Source: UBA8752 sp036159995 (lineage in GTDB: Bacteria > Bacteroidota > Bacteroidia > Flavobacteriales_D > Sanyastnellaceae). Taken from it: a stretch of DNA of 64,000 bases. The stretch lies in NCBI GenBank assembly GCA_036159995.1, contig JAYYEI010000072.1, positions 1-64,000 of the forward strand. The letters are read 5' to 3'. The notes beneath the pieces were generated by a model that was not told the DNA's origin, did not search any database, and worked only from the letters and a program-made list of their open reading frames with translations. Below are positions 59,590 through 64,000 of this stretch, in pieces; the stretch's first letter is position 1; every line of letters starts with the position of its first letter. The position numbers were made by a program, and so were the translations under genes.

Positions 59590-59655
59590 ATGCGATCACT
59601 CTGCATGCTGCTCACCATCGGGCTTGGCCCGATCGAGTTTGGTGGCTTTGGATGA
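59590..59655 (+). CDS. Possible 21-residue small protein
   Basis: A short open frame encodes MRSLCMLLTIGLGPIEFGGFG, i.e. about 21 residues with a hydrophobic first half. TACTTTG, one base short of the -7 consensus, lies ten bases before the ATG. It fills the gap between the basic protein gene and the tRNA-Thr terminator, and its stop overlaps that hairpin. It could be a real small membrane peptide or chance. Confidence 0.25.
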   Translation: MRSLCMLLTIGLGPIEFGGFG

Positions 59656-59682
59656 AAAAAGCCCCTCGTGGGAGGGGCTTTT
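59655..59682 (-). terminator. Rho-independent terminator of tRNA-Thr
   Basis: Arms 59657-59667 and 59672-59682 form a perfect 11-base-pair stem with a four-base loop, immediately downstream of the tRNA. In that direction it is followed by TTTTTTCATC, a classical T-run. Confidence 0.85.
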
Positions 59683-59685
59683 CTG

Positions 59686-59758
<73 letters not shown>

Positions 59759-59787
59759 CTGTGTCACCGCTTTCGGAGACGGGGCGG

Positions 59788-59795
59788 CAAAGATA
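59788..59795 (-). promoter_or_regulatory. Putative promoter of tRNA-Thr
   Basis: TATCTTTG on the minus strand matches TAnnTTTG. It is followed by CCGCCCC and TCTCCGAAAG before the tRNA, similar to the leaders of the other tRNA units here. Confidence 0.6.
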
Positions 59796-59844
59796 CGCAC
59801 GCGGTATAAGAAGGTTGCGCCCGAAGGCCAATTTTCCTGTCAAC

Positions 59845-61146
59845 TCACCCCTTGCGGTCGCCCCACAGGCTGCGCAGGAAGTCGGCGATGCTGCGTTCCC
59901 GCGCCGTGTTGCCGGGGCGGAAGAAGCGCTGTCCGGCCAGTCCTTCCGGCAGGCATTCCTGCCCGCTGAACCCCCCGTGGTCGTGGTCGTAGCGGTAGCC
60001 GCTCCCATGGCCGAGGTCCTTCATCAGCTTCGTCGGCGCATTGCGCAGGTGCATCGGAACCGGCAGGTCTCCATGGTCCCGGACGGCTTTCTGGGCCATG
60101 CCGATGGCCGCATAGGCGCTGTTGGACTTGGGGCTCGACGCGAGGTAGGTCGCGCATTGGGAAAGCGGGATGCGACACTCCGGAACGCCGAGCCGTTCGA
60201 CGGCGTCGAAGGTGGCGTTGGCCAGGACGAGGGCGGTGGGGTTGGCGTGGCCAATGTCCTCGCTGGCGGAGATGAGCAGGCGCCGGGCGATGAACTTGGG
60301 GTCCTCCCCGCCCTCAATCATCCGCGCCAGCCAATAGACCGCCCCGTCGGGGTCGCTGCTGCGGATGGATTTGATGAGGGCTGAGGCGATGTCGTAATGG
60401 GTGTCGCCGGTTTTGTCGTAGCGCGACAGGTTGGCCTGGATGAACCGGGACACCAGCGCGTCGTCGATCCGGATCCCGTCGGCTGCCTCGCCCTGCTCGG
60501 AGGCGGCACCCGCCACCACGAGTTCGAGGACATTGAGGAGGCGCCGGCCATCTCCGCCGCTGGCACGCAACAGGGCGTCCCATTCGGAAATCTCCACGCG
60601 GTGGGACTGGAGCCACTCGTCTCCGTCGAGGGCCCGCTGGACGAGTGCCTGAAGCTGCTCCTTGCCAAAGGCCTCGAGGACGTAGACCTGGCTGCGGGAC
60701 AGCAAGGCGGGGATGACCTCGAAACTCGGGTTCTCCGTGGTCGCGCCGATGAGGGTCACCGACCCGCGCTCCACCGCGCCGAGGAGGCTGTCCTGCTGGG
60801 CCTTGGAGAAGCGGTGGATCTCGTCGATGAACAGGACCGCCCGCGTGCTGAACATCCCTTGGCGCTCTGCACTGTCGATGACCTCGCGGACTTCCTTGAC
60901 CCCGCTGCGGATGGCGCTGAGCTGATGGAAGGGGCGCCCGGTCGCCTCGGCCATGAGCCGGGCCAATGTCGTCTTGCCCACTCCCGGAGGCCCCCACAGG
61001 ATCATGGACGGCAACTGGCCGGCGGTCAGGGCGCGGCGCAGGGTCGCCTCCGGCCCCACCAGGTGGTCCTGCCCGACGTAGTCCTCAAGGGTGCGCGGGC
61101 GCATGCGCTCAGCGAGCGGCGCTTCGGGGGCGTTGGGCGCAGTCAT
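59845..61146 (-). CDS. rarA: Replication-associated recombination protein A (AAA+ ATPase)
   Basis: RarA/MgsA/WRNIP1-family ATPase acting at stalled replication forks. The 433-residue protein starts with LAERMRPRTLEDYVGQDHL, has Walker A LWGPPGVGKTTLA (about 50), Walker B LFIDEIHRFSKAQQDSLL, sensor 1 IGATTENPSFEV, and the C-terminal tetramerisation part with SIRSSDPDGAVYWLARM and LLISASEDIGHANP, all typical. ATG 61146 overlaps the acyltransferase stop by four bases; a longer open frame upstream lies inside that gene. It ends the phnP-like/acyltransferase/rarA run. Confidence 0.95.
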   Translation of the reverse strand: MTAPNAPEAPLAERMRPRTLEDYVGQDHLVGPEATLRRALTAGQLPSMILWGPPGVGKTTLARLMAEATGRPFHQLSAIRSGVKEVREVIDSAERQGMFSTRAVLFIDEIHRFSKAQQDSLLGAVERGSVTLIGATTENPSFEVIPALLSRSQVYVLEAFGKEQLQALVQRALDGDEWLQSHRVEISEWDALLRASGGDGRRLLNVLELVVAGAASEQGEAADGIRIDDALVSRFIQANLSRYDKTGDTHYDIASALIKSIRSSDPDGAVYWLARMIEGGEDPKFIARRLLISASEDIGHANPTALVLANATFDAVERLGVPECRIPLSQCATYLASSPKSNSAYAAIGMAQKAVRDHGDLPVPMHLRNAPTKLMKDLGHGSGYRYDHDHGGFSGQECLPEGLAGQRFFRPGNTARERSIADFLRSLWGDRKG

Positions 61147-62090
61147 CGGGCGGTCGGTTCGGGGGTGGGCTCGCCGGTGCTTGCCGCATCCTGCGGAACC
61201 TCGACGTGGTGGAGCGGGACCCCGTCGGGGCGGGCGTGCTTCCAGCGCGTGTGGGACCAGAGCCAATGGGCCGGATCGCGTCGGATCTGGGCTTCGAGCC
61301 GATCGTAGGTCGCCTTGAGCAGGGCGCCTTTCGGCCACGCCTTCGGTGTGTCGGTGATCAGGTCATAATGGACCTCCCAATGTCCACGGGGCTTGCCCTT
61401 AGCCTTGCGCAAGCCGAAGAAGACCACGGGCATGTCGAATTTCCTGGCGAAGGCTTCGAGACCGAAGTGCATGGCGGTCTCCCGGCCCATCCATTCCATC
61501 CACCACGCCTTCTTGGGGTCAAGCGGGCGCTGGTCCACGGCGAGCGTCACCGCCTTGGCCCGGCCCTGCTCCTCCACCATCCAGGCCGACACCTGTTTCA
61601 TCTCCACGAGCTCCGTCCCGAACTGGCTGCGCGTGCGGAAGATGAGGTCGTCATAGAACGCATTGGAGAGGCGCTTGTAGACCCCCATGAAGGGCAACGG
61701 CAGAGCATCGCCCGAGGTCACGGCATAGCGCTCCCAGTTGCCGTAATGGCCACAGGACAGCAACACGCCCGGTGCTTGGTCGGCAAACGGTGCGAGCACC
61801 TCCGGGTTGACGTGGTGGAACCGCTCCGCCAGGTCCGCCCGGTCCGCCCGGAAATGCTTGAGCGACTCCACGAGCACCTCCGCGAGGTGGGTGAAGAAAT
61901 CCCGGGCGATGCGGGTGCGCTCGGCCTCACTTTTCTCGGGGAAGACTCCCGCGAGGTTGGCCAGCACCACCTTCTTGCGGTAGCCGGTCCACCACAACAG
62001 GGTGGCGAGTCCATCCGCAATCGGATAGAGCATCCAATAGGGCAGCCGGCCGATCGGGCCCACAAACAGGGTGTGGAGGAGGCGGGTCAT
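61143..62090 (-). CDS. Lysophospholipid/lipid A acyltransferase family protein (LpxL/HtrB-like)
   Basis: Membrane-associated acyltransferase, 315 residues, likely adding a secondary acyl chain to lipid A or a related lipid on the inner membrane. An N-terminal hydrophobic helix (LPYWMLYPIADGLATLLWW) is followed by the catalytic motif SCGHYGNWERY (HxxxxE type, His about 112), GVYKRLSNAFYDDLIFRTR and VDQRPLDPKKA, matching the LpxL family. The C-terminus is Pro/Thr-rich and unremarkable. ATG 62090 overlaps the stop of the phnP-like gene by four bases and its own stop overlaps rarA in the same way. Confidence 0.9.
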   Translation of the reverse strand: MTRLLHTLFVGPIGRLPYWMLYPIADGLATLLWWTGYRKKVVLANLAGVFPEKSEAERTRIARDFFTHLAEVLVESLKHFRADRADLAERFHHVNPEVLAPFADQAPGVLLSCGHYGNWERYAVTSGDALPLPFMGVYKRLSNAFYDDLIFRTRSQFGTELVEMKQVSAWMVEEQGRAKAVTLAVDQRPLDPKKAWWMEWMGRETAMHFGLEAFARKFDMPVVFFGLRKAKGKPRGHWEVHYDLITDTPKAWPKGALLKATYDRLEAQIRRDPAHWLWSHTRWKHARPDGVPLHHVEVPQDAASTGEPTPEPTAR

Positions 62091-62878
62091 GCGGCGGAAA
62101 TGCGGAGGCCGTCCTCGCCGAGGAAGACGCCTCGGGGCAGGTCGGGTGCCACGTCCCGGTGCTTGCCGAGCAGGTGGCTGATGTGGGTCAAATAGGCCTC
62201 GGAGGGGCCCACCCGCTCGATGACCTCGAGGGCCTCGCCGAGGGTGAAGTGGCTGAGGTGTGGCTCCTTGCGCAAGGCATTGATCACCAGCACCTCGACC
62301 CCCTCCAACCGGGGCCAGGTCTCCGGCGCAAAGGCGTTGGCATCGGTGATGTAGGCGATGGGGCCGATGCGGAAGCCCAGCACGGGCAGCTTGTAGTGGA
62401 CGACCGGCAGGGGCATCACCTCCACCCCGCCGATGGTGACGGGTCCGCCGTCGAGGTCGTGCAACTGGACCTTGGGGATGCCGGGATACGGATGGGGGTC
62501 GAAGACATACTTGAACTCGCGGCGCAGGGCCTCCTGCACGCGGGGGACGGCGTAGACATCCATGTCCCGCTTCTGGCGGAAGTTGAAGGCGCGGATGTCG
62601 TCGAGACCGGCCACATGGTCTTTGTGCTCGTGGGTAAACAGGACCGCGTCCAATGTGGTCACCTTCGAACGGAGCATCTGCTGCCGGAAATCGGGACCGG
62701 TGTCGACCACGAAGGTCCGCGGGCCCTCCGGAGCGTGCTCCCCGTCGACCTCGAACAGGGCGCTCGACCGGGTGCGGTTGTCGCGGGGGTCGGTGGACGT
62801 GCACACCCTGCAGTCACAGGCGATGACCGGGACCCCCTGGGAGGTTCCGGTGCCGAGAAGGGTGAGGTGAACGCCCAT
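62087..62878 (-). CDS. PhnP-like metallo-beta-lactamase-fold phosphodiesterase
   Basis: A 263-residue cytosolic MBL-fold phosphodiesterase of the PhnP/tRNase Z-like branch. It begins with LTLLGTGTSQGVPVIACDC, the Gly-rich entry and Cys cluster (CDCRVC) that in PhnP binds a structural zinc; the catalytic metal motif is THEHKDHVAGLDD, with further ligands in YITDANAF and LTHISHLLG. Known relatives cleave cyclic phosphodiesters; the substrate here is unknown, and no phosphonate genes adjoin it. ATG 62878 is preceded by a perfect -7 box six bases upstream. It is translationally coupled to the acyltransferase. Confidence 0.88.
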   Translation of the reverse strand: MGVHLTLLGTGTSQGVPVIACDCRVCTSTDPRDNRTRSSALFEVDGEHAPEGPRTFVVDTGPDFRQQMLRSKVTTLDAVLFTHEHKDHVAGLDDIRAFNFRQKRDMDVYAVPRVQEALRREFKYVFDPHPYPGIPKVQLHDLDGGPVTIGGVEVMPLPVVHYKLPVLGFRIGPIAYITDANAFAPETWPRLEGVEVLVINALRKEPHLSHFTLGEALEVIERVGPSEAYLTHISHLLGKHRDVAPDLPRGVFLGEDGLRISAA

Positions 62879-62884
62879 GGTGGG

Positions 62885-62892
62885 CAAAGTTA
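62885..62892 (-). promoter_or_regulatory. Putative -7 promoter element of the phnP-like/acyltransferase/rarA operon
   Basis: TAACTTTG on the minus strand matches TAnnTTTG; only six bases separate it from the ATG at 62878, implying almost no leader. Confidence 0.6.
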
Positions 62893-62927
62893 ATCGCCTC
62901 CCGGTCCGCGTTCCGGGCGCAACTCGG

Positions 62928-62935
62928 TACCTTTG
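62928..62935 (+). promoter_or_regulatory. Putative -7 promoter element of the 62958 gene
   Basis: TACCTTTG matches TAnnTTTG and lies 22 bases before the GTG start. It is back to back with the phnP-like promoter, 35 bases away. Confidence 0.55.
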
Positions 62936-62957
62936 CAGGGCACCTTCATCCTCTCCC

Positions 62958-64000
62958 GTGGACAGCAACCGCGTCATCCTGTCGGCCAAGCAGAAGGCCC
63001 TCCGGGTCAACATGAACCACGACCTCTACGGCACCTTCGCCGAAATCGGGGCCGGACAGGAGGTCGTCCGCCACTTCTTCCGCGCCGGAGGAGCCAGCGG
63101 CACCATCGCCAAAACCATCAGCGCCTACGACAAGGACTTCAGCGACGCCATCTACGGCGTGGAGGAGTCGGGCCGCTATGTGTGCGAGCCCCGGGTGCAG
63201 AAGATGCTGGACCACGAGTACCGCCTCTGCGAGGAGCGCCTCTCGCGGGAGATGCACCCCACCAAGAAGTTCTTTGCGTTCGCCAACACGGTCGCCACGA
63301 TCAACTACCACAAGACGATCGAGGGCCACGGCTGGTTTGGCATCCGGTTCCAGACGGCCCCCAACAAGGCCCCGAACACCGTGGTGCTCCACGCCCGCTT
63401 CCACGAGCCGGACGCCCTGCTCCAGCACGCCAGCATCGGCACGCTCGGCGTGAACCTCATCTACGGCTGTCATTTCCTGTACAAGCAGCCCAACGACCTC
63501 CTGCTCAGCCTCTACGACGAGCTGGACAAGGACCAGATCGAGATCGACACCATCCAGATGAACGGCCCGGATTTCGCCGGCGTCGACAACCGGTTGCTGT
63601 CCCTTCAGCTGGTGAAGCACGGCATGACCGACGCGGTCATCTTCTCCCCCGACGGCCGCAACCTGCAGGCCGCCGACGTGCTGTACAAGAAGAACATCCT
63701 CGCCATCCGCGGCAGCTTCCGGCCCGTCACCCGGGTCAACCTCGACATGATGCAGCGCGGTCTGTCCATGTTCCGCGAGGAGAAGCGCGTGGAGGAGGAC
63801 AACATCCAGCTCCTCTTCGAGATTACCCTCAACAACCTCAAATCCGAGGGCGACATCGACGAAAAGGACTTCCTGGACCGGGCGGACATCCTCTGCTCGC
63901 TTGGGCAGACGGTGCTCATTTCGAACTATCAGGAGTACTATAAGCTCATTGAATACTTCTCGAGGTACACCAAGAAGCGCATGGGTGTCATCATGGGCGG
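62958..64000 (+). CDS. Conserved protein of unknown function, 3' end outside window
   Basis: About 347 residues are visible. The sequence looks strongly constrained and cytosolic: near the start MNHDLYGTFAEIGAGQEVVR and FFRAGGASGTIAKTISAYD, then YVCEPRVQKMLDHEYRLCEE, KFFAFANTVATINY, GWFGIRFQ and MTDAVIFSPDGRNLQAADVLYKK. I have met similar sequences in Bacteroidota and cyanobacteria with conflicting automatic names, none of which I can support from motifs. GTG 62958 is chosen because it lies after a perfect -7 box and gives a lead of 18 residues before the conserved MNHDLYGTF block; ATG 63012 is the alternative. A longer open frame in another phase is spurious. Confidence 0.7.
   Translation, partial: MDSNRVILSAKQKALRVNMNHDLYGTFAEIGAGQEVVRHFFRAGGASGTIAKTISAYDKDFSDAIYGVEESGRYVCEPRVQKMLDHEYRLCEERLSREMHPTKKFFAFANTVATINYHKTIEGHGWFGIRFQTAPNKAPNTVVLHARFHEPDALLQHASIGTLGVNLIYGCHFLYKQPNDLLLSLYDELDKDQIEIDTIQMNGPDFAGVDNRLLSLQLVKHGMTDAVIFSPDGRNLQAADVLYKKNILAIRGSFRPVTRVNLDMMQRGLSMFREEKRVEEDNIQLLFEITLNNLKSEGDIDEKDFLDRADILCSLGQTVLISNYQEYYKLIEYFSRYTKKRMGVIMG

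Noticed and set aside
62091..62804. A long 5' extension of the acyltransferase gene
   Set aside because: It lies inside the phnP-like gene in another frame; the ATGA overlap at 62090 gives the normal start.

Overview
The window looks like ordinary chromosome from a high-GC (roughly 65% by eye) member of the Bacteroidota, most likely a marine or aquatic relative of the Flavobacteriales. The evidence is several very large secreted proteins with gliding-motility-associated C-terminal domains or type IX secretion (T9SS) sorting tails, Cys-rich repeats of the DDGSC type, Bacteroidota-restricted families (DUF4494, DUF983, DUF2061 beside cysD) and promoters of the TAnnTTTG class with almost no Shine-Dalgarno sequences. 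I found no insertion sequence, prophage, integrase, CRISPR array or rRNA operon. Genes are packed tightly, many by 4-base ATGA stop/start overlaps, and no gene-free stretch exceeds 300 bases.

Layout. 0-4.9 kb (mostly - strand): secreted endonuclease I (cut by the left edge), an EF-hand secreted protein, a di-haem cytochrome c peroxidase lipoprotein, a DASS anion transporter overlapping a secreted endonuclease/exonuclease/phosphatase. 4.9-11.8 kb: rlmD-type rRNA methyltransferase plus PyrR-like phosphoribosyltransferase (+), converging on aroK, an FAH-family hydrolase, an OmpA-like protein, a polyprenyl glycosylphosphotransferase and a lipoprotein (-). 11.9-25.9 kb: large surface proteins (a lectin-like adhesin, an M12-type metallopeptidase, a CUB/PKD/P-domain protein) mixed with housekeeping genes (transaldolase-like aldolase, DksA-type zinc finger, Sua5/YrdC, pcm, Gfo/Idh/MocA oxidoreductase, DUF4494, SF1 helicase). 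25.9-30.4 kb: a GNAT-like protein, tRNA-Lys and tRNA-Leu, amt, a DEAD-box helicase.

30.4-36.7 kb is a sulfur block: SulP permease, persulfide dioxygenase-rhodanese fusion, tRNA-Leu(CAG), then on the other strand cysC-DUF2061-cysD-cysN for sulfate activation to APS/PAPS. No APS/PAPS or sulfite reductase is present here. 36.7-37.0 kb is an AT-rich spacer with a possible structured RNA. 37.0-43.7 kb: purB-ABC exporter-DUF983 (translationally coupled), a metallo-hydrolase, pyrD, a conserved unknown, smpB. 43.7-47.9 kb: two tandem arylsulfotransferase-like T9SS proteins. 47.9-52.9 kb: enoyl-CoA hydratase, DUF551, DUF4359, rsmE, pckA, DUF423, a fasciclin lipoprotein. 52.9-59.5 kb: an FG-GAP T9SS protein, mdh, a MORN-repeat protein, a T9SS subtilase and a small basic secreted protein. 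59.7-64 kb: tRNA-Thr, a coupled phnP-like/acyltransferase/rarA operon, and a conserved unknown gene cut by the right edge.

The most interesting pattern is regulatory. At nine genes a -7-like octamer related to TAnnTTTG ends exactly four bases before the start codon, and at five more it ends five or six bases before it, suggesting widespread leaderless or near-leaderless mRNAs. Protein-level oddities are an rlmD homologue without iron-sulfur cysteines, a cysC that lacks the usual lid region, and a metallopeptidase ending in dockerin-like EF-hands rather than a T9SS tail. I did not find a convincing, previously undescribed multi-gene system.
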